This document shows, piece by piece, positions 26,344 through 35,918 of a stretch of 64,000 nucleotides of DNA. The notes beneath the pieces are model-generated. The model made no database searches. It was not told the DNA's origin and was given only the letters and a program-made list of their open reading frames with translations. Every line of letters begins with the position of its first letter. Position 1 is the first letter of the stretch. The translations under genes were made by a program, and so were the position numbers. Origin of the DNA: Oligoflexia bacterium (lineage in GTDB: Bacteria > Bdellovibrionota > Bdellovibrionia > JABDDW01); contig JAWXAT010000047.1 of NCBI GenBank assembly GCA_034439615.1, forward strand, positions 1-64,000, written 5' to 3'.

Positions 26344-29300
26344 CTAGTTACCATTGTTAATTTGATCTATCAGTACACGAGAGAGGCCTGAGACCTGATT
26401 ATTCTTTGCCAAGAGCAAGCCGACATCAATCAACCTTTTGCGCTGCATGTCGTCTTGTAATAAAAAGGCCAATCCATCTCCTACGCCACTTTGCCCAGAT
26501 GACTGATTGAGTATGCTTTTTATAAGTTCACTAGGCTTAATTTCCACAACACGAGGGTCAAGGGAGTATAGGTTTAAAGCCGAATTAATCTGAGAAAATT
26601 CACCAGGTCGCTTCGCATAACCGTCTGAAGTAAGTTTCATAAGTGAAGGAAGTAAGTAGGCACTGCGCGAATCACGCAGCGTCAGTAGAGTGTCAATAAA
26701 CTTGATAAACACATTCCATGACGATGAATCTAAAGTTAATAAATTAGCACCTAATTTAAGCGCTCCGCCTTGAGGCTGTGTTGAATCTTCAACCAAAGTG
26801 TCTGTGAGGTCATTCCAAACTACCGACTTATTGATCACAAACGGTAAACCTTGAAGAAGAGATGTTAACTTGAGAGTTGGGGCTTCGATATTAATCACAT
26901 TATGAAAAATTGAATCTTTGAAATTTTTGTACCCCTGAAGATTATTTTCCTGAATCGCCAATAATTTATCAATGAGGATTTCAATTGGCGATAAATCTCC
27001 TTGTTGAGCTTTTGTTAATAAAGCATCAATTACTTTTTTCAATGGCTCAATATCATCTGGTTGAATGAGACTAATAACGCTTAATACACCATTGATGATT
27101 CGCTCCGCATAACCTTTCTCTGCTGCATGACTAAGAGATTGTGTGAGCAAATTAAAAAGGCCCACGTAACTCATGTAGCGAAGACTTCCCATATGATTAT
27201 TAATAGGGTCATCTTTCCATTTGAAAGCTTCTGGAGTTGCATTTTGAAGTGCAATATAGAGGCGTTTTAAAACCCTAAGATCACCATTGGCAGCAAGCTC
27301 ATGAAGAGCATCAATATTCTCTTCCATATTCTTAAGATGAATACCACGGTTGCTATTACCATAGAGTGCTGTCGCAATATTAAGTTGGCTGTGTTTACTT
27401 TTAATTACCTCGGAAAGATCAACACCCTTAATAATTCCTAATTGAAAGTCTGTTCCTACGTGGCTAATTCCCCCGATGGGAACATCAATATCAGCCACAT
27501 TTACTAAAGTTTCTAATTGATCTAATCGTGTGACGATGTGAATTTTTCTACTACCATCTGGCATGTAATTGACTACAAGTCTTTGAGATCTTATTGATTC
27601 CATCAAAAACCGAGGCATATTATAATTTTTGTGCAAATCTTTTAGTGCGGCAATGAGTTCATGTAAATCTGTAGTGCGCAATGAATCTCTAAGAGCAACA
27701 ATAATCTGCTCTTTCCATTGTTGATTATTGAGCCGTGGATATAAGCCAGTTTCATACAACCAAGTATTGTTGCGTGTTTCAAAATTTTCTACAGCTTGAT
27801 TAAATTCAGCGTCGATATGTGATTGTGACCAGTGAGTGTACACATCTTTGATATTTTTTTTCATGTCTTTAATTATTTTAGGATCAGTCGTTATCTTTAT
27901 TCTAAAATTATTATCACTCTCAAAAACTTTCACTGGCCCTTGATTTTTTAAATTGAGTGCAATAACACCCATTTGAGTAAAATCGCGCATCTGAGTAATC
28001 TTCCCAAGCATTTGAAGTGCGTGGTCGGCACCGCTGTGAGAAAAAATGTCAGATAATAGACCGTCAAACCGATAAGGAATTGTGTAAGGGCTTTCACCAG
28101 AAATACTTATGAGTTTAAAAATTTTTGTCAAATCACCAGATTTAAAGATTCTTTCAATTTCACTTAACGTTCCAAGCAAGTAGGGTGAAGTTACAAGTGT
28201 AGTTCTTAAGAGCTCAGCAGCGCTCTCAAGAAGACCCGCCCCTTTTAATTGCTCAGCGATTTGCCCAATTACAGGCACCGAACCTTCTGCATTAATGCAT
28301 TTCATTGCTAAATAAAGGTTATTACCACCCGAACTAAAGAGGCTTGAACCTTGAAGTTGTGCGCACGAAGTATAATCTCCCGATGGCGGTGCAGGAGTGA
28401 ATGGCGTGATATTATTTAAGACAGTATTTGGGTCTTCTTGGTTTGGCACATACAGTGATTGTGGTGAACCACTTCCCATGCCTGCATTTTGAGAATTCTT
28501 AAAAATTTCGACCAAGAATTTTACTAAGACTTTTAACTGACCATTTCCTGCAATTGTCCCAGTAAATGCAACCGCATTTATAAATTTATTATCCGTGAAC
28601 CAGTTATATAAAACAGGGGCGATATTTTTCAGCAACTTCTCATCTAAAAGTGTATCGCGAATTACCTCTTGCACGGGTCTCTCACTCGCCAAACCCAGTG
28701 TCTGAGCAGCAACTCCAAGAGACATCCCCAAACCACCGCGCTGATCAGCGAGAGATTTTTTAAAACTTTTAGCAAACGCTACAAGCTCTATGCGACGTTG
28801 AGGGTCTGCAGCTAAAATGTTTCTTAGTACAACTTGAAGACTTGCTTCTGCACTGTTAGTAAATACTTGCTTAGCAACAGCATCTTTTAAATCTCTCAAT
28901 GCTTGATCTTGGCTAGTAATACCAGCCACAAGTACTGAGAGATTAATAAAATCTCTTTTCTCTGGTACTAAACTATTGAGATCAGTTAATAAAATAATTC
29001 GTGATCGCTCAGGAATATTTAGATTTATCCAATCAACTAATAATTTACCGCTTAAATTTTCAAGAACCAAATAATTTAATAAAACACTTAAAGTGTTCAG
29101 GTCAGTCTCGGTGAGATCTTTTGCCATAAGTTCAAGTAAAAATCGCGACGCACCTCGGGCAGCAATTTCTTCTAACAATGGCCCAGCTAAGGTGACATAA
29201 TCTGATTTTACTACTCGAACCCACTCATTAAGCCTTTTGCTTTTATCAAGTAACCCAAGTGATGATTTTATTCCTACACCATACCCACGTAATGCCAAAT

Positions 29301-30210
29301 CTGAAAGTAAGTCGATATTACTGGTAAGATCTGTATGGTAGTCACAAGAATCTTTGCTCGTTGCTAAAAGCAGAGGGACTGTTTGCAAAAAGAATCTATT
29401 TGCTGCGTCTGTTGAGGTTAAACTATTTACTTCTCGCGCGAAGAATCCCCAGATATTTTCATGTTTACGATTACTCGTTCCATTTTGAAAACAAGTAAGC
29501 GGGCGATCTGCTCCATTGATAGTTTTTCTTAACCGTTCAAGCCGATTACCACCAGTTGTGTTTCCCAATGGAAGATAATCTAAAAGATCTCCCATATTGA
29601 TGAGGTCCAGATCTGTTAGTAATTTTAGCCCTCTTCCAAATTGTGCATCTGAAAGATGCGTGAGTACCCCATGAAAATTTCCATCTGTTATACTATGTAA
29701 AATAATGTCCGCTGCCAAATTCGTGGTCTGATTTACATCTACGACAGAATTTGCATCATCTTTTGAAAACAAAACTGAAAGTACACGAGCTCGCAAGCCA
29801 CTAAATGTATTTGCACCTGCAACAATTGCAGGACTGAGCTGATCTCGCTTAATAACGTCACCAGCATAACGGGCTAATGAAATAAAATCTTTCTCATCTT
29901 TAACCAAATGACGAGCCAGTGGCAGAGCTTTTTGTAGAGTCTGTGTTTCACCCAGCACCTGAATATTTTTATAATAACCGTCTAAGAATCCATGAGTGTC
30001 CATGCGACTCACGAGGTCTAAGATTTTATTGAGGCGATTATCTGAAGAATTAATGTGGCGATTATAAATTTCAAGAGATGCATTAAGGTCAGAATCAGCA
30101 GTTGAATCTAAAAAATCTTTGTACGGCTGAATAGAATTATTCTCACCATTGAGACACGTCACCATTGAACGAATTTTTTTTGCTGTGAGCTGACGCATGT
30201 CTAATTCCAC
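26344..30210 (-). CDS. Giant predicted lipoprotein, start codon unclear
   Basis: From GTG 30210 the frame encodes 1288 residues with no recognised domain: Leu/Asp/Asn-rich helices throughout, with a Pro/Gly-rich break near residue 610. The same frame continues upstream of 30210 to a TAA at 30379-30381. That extension encodes RKYAIGLSLSFAACSPTAEPPSFN..., a lipoprotein signal with Cys at 30280-30282. No ATG, GTG or TTG lies in the extension, so the annotated start would lose the signal. The true start may be UUA 30322-30324 or AUU 30307-30309, or an ATG at 30377-30379 in another frame may be joined if one G of the G5 run (30341-30345) is extra. Probably a large envelope lipoprotein. Confidence 0.65.
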   Translation of the reverse strand: MELDMRQLTAKKIRSMVTCLNGENNSIQPYKDFLDSTADSDLNASLEIYNRHINSSDNRLNKILDLVSRMDTHGFLDGYYKNIQVLGETQTLQKALPLARHLVKDEKDFISLARYAGDVIKRDQLSPAIVAGANTFSGLRARVLSVLFSKDDANSVVDVNQTTNLAADIILHSITDGNFHGVLTHLSDAQFGRGLKLLTDLDLINMGDLLDYLPLGNTTGGNRLERLRKTINGADRPLTCFQNGTSNRKHENIWGFFAREVNSLTSTDAANRFFLQTVPLLLATSKDSCDYHTDLTSNIDLLSDLALRGYGVGIKSSLGLLDKSKRLNEWVRVVKSDYVTLAGPLLEEIAARGASRFLLELMAKDLTETDLNTLSVLLNYLVLENLSGKLLVDWINLNIPERSRIILLTDLNSLVPEKRDFINLSVLVAGITSQDQALRDLKDAVAKQVFTNSAEASLQVVLRNILAADPQRRIELVAFAKSFKKSLADQRGGLGMSLGVAAQTLGLASERPVQEVIRDTLLDEKLLKNIAPVLYNWFTDNKFINAVAFTGTIAGNGQLKVLVKFLVEIFKNSQNAGMGSGSPQSLYVPNQEDPNTVLNNITPFTPAPPSGDYTSCAQLQGSSLFSSGGNNLYLAMKCINAEGSVPVIGQIAEQLKGAGLLESAAELLRTTLVTSPYLLGTLSEIERIFKSGDLTKIFKLISISGESPYTIPYRFDGLLSDIFSHSGADHALQMLGKITQMRDFTQMGVIALNLKNQGPVKVFESDNNFRIKITTDPKIIKDMKKNIKDVYTHWSQSHIDAEFNQAVENFETRNNTWLYETGLYPRLNNQQWKEQIIVALRDSLRTTDLHELIAALKDLHKNYNMPRFLMESIRSQRLVVNYMPDGSRKIHIVTRLDQLETLVNVADIDVPIGGISHVGTDFQLGIIKGVDLSEVIKSKHSQLNIATALYGNSNRGIHLKNMEENIDALHELAANGDLRVLKRLYIALQNATPEAFKWKDDPINNHMGSLRYMSYVGLFNLLTQSLSHAAEKGYAERIINGVLSVISLIQPDDIEPLKKVIDALLTKAQQGDLSPIEILIDKLLAIQENNLQGYKNFKDSIFHNVINIEAPTLKLTSLLQGLPFVINKSVVWNDLTDTLVEDSTQPQGGALKLGANLLTLDSSSWNVFIKFIDTLLTLRDSRSAYLLPSLMKLTSDGYAKRPGEFSQINSALNLYSLDPRVVEIKPSELIKSILNQSSGQSGVGDGLAFLLQDDMQRKRLIDVGLLLAKNNQVSGLSRVLIDQINNGN

Positions 30211-30324
30211 ATTGCGACAAGCTTCTATATTGATGGGTTTTATGGGTGAGTTAAACGAAGGCGGCTCTGCAGTTGGTGAGCAGGCAGCAAAAGATAACGA
30301 AAGTCCAATGGCGTACTTCCGTAA
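30211..30324 (-). other. Upstream extension encoding a lipoprotein signal
   Basis: This stretch is in frame with the giant gene and has no stop. Residues L-S-F-A-A-C form a plausible lipobox after Arg/Lys and a hydrophobic core; the -3 position is Phe rather than the usual Leu. It lacks any usual start codon. The G5 run on the minus strand at 30341-30345, just upstream, and the near-repeat GGGGATTTACG beside it are candidate sites of slippage or sequencing error. Confidence 0.6.
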
Positions 30325-30399
30325 ATCCCCTGTCGTAAATCCCCCGATGATGCCTACGGACGAAAGCCTGGCTCTGCATTAAGAAGCCATTAACTTTAT

Positions 30400-30415
30400 G
30401 TTAAATGAATTTAAC
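30400..30415. promoter_or_regulatory. Palindrome GTTAAAT-GA-ATTTAAC
   Basis: Two 7-bp arms separated by 2 bp lie upstream of the giant lipoprotein frame, within the gap to the gene ending at 30494. This is a possible operator. It is not a terminator because the arms are A+T only. Confidence 0.35.
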
Positions 30416-30493
30416 AAAGCTCGCCATGGGACAAGAGGATAGATTTCATAGGAGATAAACTGAGTAAGATTTTAAAGACTTTGGTCTTGAAGG

Positions 30494-31030
30494 TTAAGTT
30501 CCATAACCAGAGTAACCAGAGCAACAAATGCCACCTTGAGTACCAAATCGGGGCTCAGGCATACATCGTGATGATTGACCACAATATGCTGTGGCATTAC
30601 TCGTGTTACAGTAACTTCCGTAACCTGAACCACCAAATGATTGGTAATTCACGCCAAAAGAAAATCCCCAGCGACGAGAAATACGGTAACCGCCGTAATT
30701 ATTTTGGGGATAATAATTCTGAGGAACACACGCAAATTGAGGAGATTGTCCCCATTGTGAAACGTTCATGGGGTATCCACCACTTTGTAGGCAATTATAA
30801 TATTGAGCGCGTGCGATGCCATATGCATCATTGCCATATTGGGGGCCATATTGATTGTACTGACCATTATTTGTATATGAGTTACAGTATTCAACCGGCA
30901 TTCCAGGAGGACAATTTGTTGCCTGAGGGGTAACAGCGACTGTTGGTGCTTGGCCTTTTGATTCTTCTTTTTGACAACCAGCTAAACCAAATGCAGCTAC
31001 CGTTAGGGCTAAAAGAACTACTTTTTTCAT
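30494..31030 (-). CDS. Small Tyr/Gly/Cys-rich lipoprotein
   Basis: From the ATG at 31030 the product has 178 residues. The signal MKKVVLLALTVAAFGLAGC ends in lipobox LAGC, with the lipid-bearing Cys near residue 19. The mature part is rich in Tyr, Gly, Asn and Gln, with at least ten cysteines after the lipobox and a CCSGYSGYG end, suggesting a disulfide-rich or surface structure. No family is recognised. AGGAGG (31041-31046) is 10 nt upstream of the ATG; a TTG two codons earlier is less likely. It is divergent from nadK across a 273-bp gap. Confidence 0.78.
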   Translation of the reverse strand: MKKVVLLALTVAAFGLAGCQKEESKGQAPTVAVTPQATNCPPGMPVEYCNSYTNNGQYNQYGPQYGNDAYGIARAQYYNCLQSGGYPMNVSQWGQSPQFACVPQNYYPQNNYGGYRISRRWGFSFGVNYQSFGGSGYGSYCNTSNATAYCGQSSRCMPEPRFGTQGGICCSGYSGYGT

Positions 31031-31303
31031 ATGCAACGTGCCTCCTAAAATTGAACGTTATACTCACCTATAACAATGTCCGTGCCAACGTGCCAGCCAA
31101 GCGTGCCAAGACTCAATAAACACTTGAAATTCATCTGAAAAACATAGATTTGTGCTGCTAATTCTTAACTTTAAAAGTAGTGTAAAAATCATCGTTACTT
31201 GTAGGCCACACGAACACTCTTGCATTTTTTTCAAAGGCCTCTATATTTTTGATTTGCTTGAGTTTGCTTAAAGTTTAGACACACCTAGGAGGATTAATTC
31301 TTT
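31031..31303. promoter_or_regulatory. Divergent intergenic region before nadK
   Basis: The gap must carry promoters for the small lipoprotein and for nadK. It contains a short direct repeat CGTGCCA at about 31079-31110 and an AGGAGG ribosome binding site for nadK. I see no strong -35/-10 pair or hairpin. Confidence 0.4.
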
Positions 31304-32170
31304 ATGGCAAAGGCACCCAAAAACATCTGCATCACGTATCGTCCCCAATCTGCCCGCGCCTTAAAAACCGCCAATGAAGTTGCACAATGGTTGATTCAAA
31401 AAAAACTCAACGTATTCACACATCCTGGTTTAGATACCATTGCCGGAACAAAAAAAATTGCATCTCGAAGTCATGTAGCTTCTTTAGATTTAGTTATAGT
31501 TTTAGGAGGAGACGGCACCTTCTTAAGTGCTGTTCGACTGTTGCAAGACAAACAAGTCCCTATTTTAGGAGTGAATCTTGGCAATCTTGGTTTTTTAACA
31601 GAAACCAAAGTTGAAGAACTTTATGACGTCTTAAAACTTGCATTGAAAAATAAAATGCTCAAAACCGAACGCACCACTTTAAAAGCCCAGATTGTTAAAA
31701 AAAATGGCAAGAAATTCAGCTACCATGCGCTTAACGACGTTGTTGTTGAAAGAGGTCCAAATTCACGATTGATTGATCTTTCAATTTACTCAGGTAACTT
31801 TTTAGTGAGTACAGTTAAAGCTGACGGTTTAATTTTGGCAACACCTACGGGCTCAACAGCTTACTGCCTAGCAGCCGGTGGGCCGATCGTGCACCCCAGT
31901 GTAAGCGCCATTAACATGACCCCCATATGTCCGCACACACTTACAAACCGTCCGATAATTCTGCCCGACAATCAGGCCATCAAGCTTAAATTGAAGCAGC
32001 ACCCTGGCAAGGCCGTGCTTATGGTAGATGGCCAGCGATGTGAAGATCTCACGAGTTCTGATGATCTCATCATTACTCGAGGTAAAAACACGATCATCAT
32101 GCTCACACTTCCGTCGCGTAATTATTTTGATATTCTTCGCGCCAAACTCAGATTTGGTCAGCGCGAATAA
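31304..32170 (+). CDS. nadK: NAD kinase NadK
   Basis: NadK phosphorylates NAD to NADP with ATP or polyphosphate in the cytoplasm. The signature GGDGT is at 68-72, followed by NLGFLTE at about 93-99. The Gly-rich segment TPTGSTAYCLAAGGPI lies at about 185-200. The length of 288 residues is normal. AGGAGG lies before the ATG. It is 42 bp upstream of recN on the same strand; nadK-recN adjacency is common in many bacteria, so they are probably one transcript. Confidence 0.94.
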   Translation: MAKAPKNICITYRPQSARALKTANEVAQWLIQKKLNVFTHPGLDTIAGTKKIASRSHVASLDLVIVLGGDGTFLSAVRLLQDKQVPILGVNLGNLGFLTETKVEELYDVLKLALKNKMLKTERTTLKAQIVKKNGKKFSYHALNDVVVERGPNSRLIDLSIYSGNFLVSTVKADGLILATPTGSTAYCLAAGGPIVHPSVSAINMTPICPHTLTNRPIILPDNQAIKLKLKQHPGKAVLMVDGQRCEDLTSSDDLIITRGKNTIIMLTLPSRNYFDILRAKLRFGQRE

Positions 32171-32212
32171 GTTTTAAAGCCTTTATTTTTAAAAAGGTTT
32201 GAAGGAGATTAA

Positions 32213-33916
32213 ATGTTATTAGAACTCAAAGTCAGTCACTTCGCCGTTATCGACAGCTTGCAAGTTCACTTCTTACGCCCCGGCCTTAATGTACTCACAG
32301 GTGAAACCGGAGCCGGAAAAAGTATTTTACTTAAATCTTTAGCCCTTCTTCTTGGGGGAAAAGCCAGCCCCGATGTGATTCGTACAGGTCATGAGCAAGC
32401 CATTATTGAGGGCTCTTTTGATATAGGTCAAAGAGCAGACATCAAACAAGAACTTAAAGATCTTGATCTTGATTCAGGCGATGACAGTCTTGTTATAAGA
32501 CGCATTATCAGTCAAACTGGTAAACACAGGCTTTATATCAATGGGCATCTTTCAACATTGAATGTTTTAGAAAAAACAGTCCCACGTCTTGTTGAAATCA
32601 CAGGTCAACATGAACATCACACTCTCACCAAACCAATTGCACAACTCAATGTGCTGGATAAATTCGGTGAGCTTATAGATTTGCGACGAAGTTTTTTTGA
32701 GAAATACACTGAAGCTCGTGTTTTACGTGAAAATATTGAGACAATTACGGCCGCTTCAAAAGATCGTGAACAAAAAATTGATTTTTTGAGATTCCAAATT
32801 AGTGAAATCGAAAGTTTTAATCCCGTTTTAGGAGAAGACCAAGACCTTCAAAGCCGCCATCAGCGTGCTCGTTTTGCTACAAGACTTCATTCGTATGCTC
32901 AAAAAGGTGAAAGTGTTCTTTATAATCAAGAGCCCAGCGTTCATGCCATGTTGAGTGATTTAGTACGAGAAGGCGAGAACCTCGTTGAGCTTGATCCAAA
33001 ATTAAAACCAGCACTCAATGCACTTAAAGAAGCGTCTATCTTGGCAGAAGATGCCTCTTTTGAATTTCGTGATTATTCAAAACAACATCAAGCAGATGAA
33101 GGTGAGATTGAGCGCCTAGAAGAAAGAGTGAGTAATCTTAAAAAATTACAGAAAAAATACGGCACCACCGTCGAAGAGATCTTAGAATTTAAAAACCGAG
33201 CTGTTACAGAATGTAATCTCTTAGAAATGCACGACGAAAACCTTAAAGATCTTTATCTAAAAATTAATAAAATAAATTCAGAGCTTAAATCTCAAGCCAC
33301 TGATCTTCATAAAAAACGTCTCAAAGCAGCTAAACAGTTAGAGACAAGTGTTAACCGTGAACTCTTAGATTTAAACATGAAAGGCACAGAATTTCTCATA
33401 GCTGTTAAGCCCCTAGAAGAACTTATAACAACTGGTGGTGATGAAGTTCTCTTTTTAATTAAATCTGCGTCTAAAGATGAACCAAGGCCAATTAGCAAAG
33501 TAGCTTCTGGAGGAGAACTTTCTCGCCTGATGCTTGCATTAAAACAAGCATCCAGTACATCTCTCGAGTCTGCAATGACTTATCTTTTTGATGAAGTTGA
33601 TACTGGCGTTAGTGGTACCACAGCTGAAAAAGTGGGTCGAAAGCTTAAATCCATCGGCAACAACCACCAAGTTATTTGCATAACTCATCTTCCACAGGTT
33701 GCAGCATTTGCTGATGCTCATTTTTTAATTACTAAAGATGTGATCAAGGGTCATGTGAAAAGTGATGTTACTGAACTTAATCAAAAAGAACGTGTTCAAG
33801 AACTTGGTCGCATGATTAGTGGTGAAAAAATCACAGCTGCTAGTCTGACACATGCCCGTGAGATGATTGAATCCAGCTCACGACGTCAAAAGCCCACATC
33901 GCCCGCCAAACATTAA
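32213..33916 (+). CDS. recN: DNA repair ATPase RecN
   Basis: RecN is an SMC-like ATPase that holds broken DNA ends during recombination repair. Walker A TGETGAGKS is at 29-37. A long coiled-coil region (about 160-390) follows, then the ABC signature SGGELSR (about 428) and Walker B YLFDEVDTGVSG (about 455). The length of 567 residues is normal. GGAG precedes the ATG. The gene is distant from addAB in this window, but both take part in break repair. Confidence 0.94.
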   Translation: MLLELKVSHFAVIDSLQVHFLRPGLNVLTGETGAGKSILLKSLALLLGGKASPDVIRTGHEQAIIEGSFDIGQRADIKQELKDLDLDSGDDSLVIRRIISQTGKHRLYINGHLSTLNVLEKTVPRLVEITGQHEHHTLTKPIAQLNVLDKFGELIDLRRSFFEKYTEARVLRENIETITAASKDREQKIDFLRFQISEIESFNPVLGEDQDLQSRHQRARFATRLHSYAQKGESVLYNQEPSVHAMLSDLVREGENLVELDPKLKPALNALKEASILAEDASFEFRDYSKQHQADEGEIERLEERVSNLKKLQKKYGTTVEEILEFKNRAVTECNLLEMHDENLKDLYLKINKINSELKSQATDLHKKRLKAAKQLETSVNRELLDLNMKGTEFLIAVKPLEELITTGGDEVLFLIKSASKDEPRPISKVASGGELSRLMLALKQASSTSLESAMTYLFDEVDTGVSGTTAEKVGRKLKSIGNNHQVICITHLPQVAAFADAHFLITKDVIKGHVKSDVTELNQKERVQELGRMISGEKITAASLTHAREMIESSSRRQKPTSPAKH

Positions 33917-33979
33917 ATCAGTCCGAACATTAGACTAAAGACATGTGCAGTAATATCTTTTGAGCACCGATGATAAAAT

Positions 33980-34447
33980 ATGGTCATCCGCGCATTAGCA
34001 ACATTGCTGGTAATCACATTTTATTCTTCAGGACTTTTGGCTGAGGATTCGTCTGAGTTCTCAGTGAAAACTATAAGTACAAAAATTCCAGTTCCACCTA
34101 AACCCATTCAACTTATTTCACCTCCACATAAATCAGAAGTCACACCTGGTATTTTAACCTTCATCTGGGAACAAACAACTTTTGTACCAAGTGCAAAGGT
34201 GCAACTTACGGTTGAAAAATTAGACGAAAATAAAAAGTATGTGATGCGCACCAAACATAGTCAAAAACAAATGCACTGTAACCCTGGCAATTATCGTTGG
34301 CGCGTAACAGGTGTTGATAATCCTACCCATGAAAGCCGCTGGAGAAGTTTTAATGTAATTGGCTATAAATCACGTGGGATGGCGTCTATTCCCAATGAGA
34401 AAATAGGCTTAAAGAAGAAAACTAAGCCCCTACCCTCCCCTCAATAA
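33980..34447 (+). CDS. Exported protein with possible Ig-like fold
   Basis: The product has 155 residues with a signal peptide to about residue 22 (LLAED). The mature part has PIQLISPPHKSEV..LTFIWEQ and YRWRVTGVDN..SRWRSFNV, a pattern seen in Ig-like or FecR-associated domains of envelope proteins. A Lys/Pro-rich tail ends it. It follows recN by 63 bp on the same strand; no ribosome binding site stands out. The family assignment is by pattern only. Confidence 0.6.
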   Translation: MVIRALATLLVITFYSSGLLAEDSSEFSVKTISTKIPVPPKPIQLISPPHKSEVTPGILTFIWEQTTFVPSAKVQLTVEKLDENKKYVMRTKHSQKQMHCNPGNYRWRVTGVDNPTHESRWRSFNVIGYKSRGMASIPNEKIGLKKKTKPLPSPQ

Positions 34448-34574
34448 TAGTCCCAAATCAGCAGCGTCAACACCGTTGACAGGTAAATTTTACTCAACAA
34501 CTCCTCTTGCTTACAACCACAACTCGTATTAAGTTTCGTAACTGTGAATTCATGTGTATGGGGCGGGAATGGTC

Positions 34575-35216
34575 ATGAAATTATTAAAATTAAAAATTAT
34601 TTTAGCACTAACACTTATTTCTTTAAATTGTTTTGCTGATCCTCAAAATCCAATCTCCATTCATGGTTATGTTTATTGCCAGTATCTCGTTGATTACAAT
34701 AACGATGCCTGGGCGACACGAAACGTTACTGGGGTAGTCACCCTCAATACTGCCGGTGAATACGACTTCACACTTTCTGGGGATTTTATATTCGTGAATT
34801 GTTCACCACAAAAAGTATGGATACATACGTATTTTCAAAAAGCACCTGGCGAATATAATTTTGATTATAAAAAAAATCGTGTCCTTATGTTTACTGAACA
34901 CCGAGAAAAAAACGACAAAGACCATGAACCCAGACTTATTTATATTCCCATCAATACTATCACTACCACACAAGGGCAAAAACATAGTTTCACAGGTTTT
35001 GCACCATTACGAACAATATTGGGTGATAGGTATAACGATTTTGCAAATGGTAATGTTGTTAAAGTTGCTCTGAATATTCGTGTTGGGCACCCTGAAGTTA
35101 AATCTCCAACATCCAAGTTTACACCAAAAATTAATAAGTATGGTCTTTCAATTGGAATCCAAAGGGCGATTTTTAAATTTGAAAACAGACAGTTTATTTC
35201 GGTAACCCTAGAGTAA
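34575..35216 (+). CDS. Exported protein, function unknown
   Basis: From the ATG at 34575 the product has 213 residues. The signal peptide ends at about NCFADP. The mature part is beta-rich with two cysteines early on. An upstream GTG at 34554 is open but the signal peptide would be extended by seven neutral residues. GGGA lies before the ATG. It is followed 11 bp later by another exported protein gene of similar size, so the two form an operon. Confidence 0.65.
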   Translation: MKLLKLKIILALTLISLNCFADPQNPISIHGYVYCQYLVDYNNDAWATRNVTGVVTLNTAGEYDFTLSGDFIFVNCSPQKVWIHTYFQKAPGEYNFDYKKNRVLMFTEHREKNDKDHEPRLIYIPINTITTTQGQKHSFTGFAPLRTILGDRYNDFANGNVVKVALNIRVGHPEVKSPTSKFTPKINKYGLSIGIQRAIFKFENRQFISVTLE

Positions 35217-35227
35217 AGGATAATGTC

Positions 35228-35914
35228 ATGAAGCTTAAATTAGTATTTATTTTATTATTTCTAGTACAAGCTATCACTATAGAAGTAAAAGCTCAGGAAT
35301 TACCCAATACTTCTTATCCGTACTACGGTCGTTATTCTCGCTGTGAAAATTCCGGCGATACAAAACGCAACTTAGGCCGAAACAACTGGGCATTTTCCGT
35401 GACCCTTGAATTCGTTACTGCAGTCAATTCAGCATCTCCACTGGACTTTACCACTTCAGCACTTGAATATGACAGATGGGTTGATTTCAAAGCAAAGCCC
35501 GCCACCGATTCTGAATACGTATTGGTAAAAACCTTAGTACGTGAAGTAAGATGTAAACATCTTCCTAGATTTCCAAACGAGTTTCGCTACACTCCCATAC
35601 TTCGTGATCAACGCAATCGTGTTGAGATTACCTGTAAACACAAAGCATTTTCTGGTGGATACAAAGATGAGGCTAGAACTTTAGATTCTGGTATTATCAC
35701 AATGCCTCGCAATTCGAATGCCTTTGAATATTACGATACCTACGGACAACGTGACTTTCTTATTCCTATCAAAGAGTGCCTCAACAAGGTTGATCTTAAG
35801 CGCTATGAAAATGGTGAGCTTGTTGATTTAACCCTTATCACACGCTATTTGCCTCAAGGAAAATATGGCCCTAAGTACGCTTCACGCTTAGAAACTATTA
35901 CTGTATCAAAATAA
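35228..35914 (+). CDS. Exported protein, function unknown
   Basis: The product has 228 residues with a signal peptide ending VKAQE (about residue 22). The mature part is beta-rich with several paired cysteines and conserved-looking Tyr/Arg residues. It shows the same general layout as its upstream neighbour, but I find no clear sequence identity between them. AAAGGA precedes the ATG. It converges on lpxH, 4 bp between the stops. Confidence 0.65.
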   Translation: MKLKLVFILLFLVQAITIEVKAQELPNTSYPYYGRYSRCENSGDTKRNLGRNNWAFSVTLEFVTAVNSASPLDFTTSALEYDRWVDFKAKPATDSEYVLVKTLVREVRCKHLPRFPNEFRYTPILRDQRNRVEITCKHKAFSGGYKDEARTLDSGIITMPRNSNAFEYYDTYGQRDFLIPIKECLNKVDLKRYENGELVDLTLITRYLPQGKYGPKYASRLETITVSK

Positions 35915-35918
35915 GAAT

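Noticed and set aside
30319-30379. Frameshift by a 14-bp near-duplication explaining the missing start codon of the giant lipoprotein
   Set aside because: GGGGATTTACG does occur twice, but removing 14 bp does not place the ATG at 30377-30379 in the lipoprotein frame; removal of one base would, so I kept only the G5-run option.
30197-30382. 61-codon plus-strand ORF
   Set aside because: It is the complement of the lipoprotein-signal extension of the giant gene, and has no ribosome binding site.
30481-30933. 150-codon plus-strand ORF
   Set aside because: It lies entirely opposite the Tyr/Gly-rich lipoprotein gene, which has a lipobox and an AGGAGG site; the plus-strand frame has neither.
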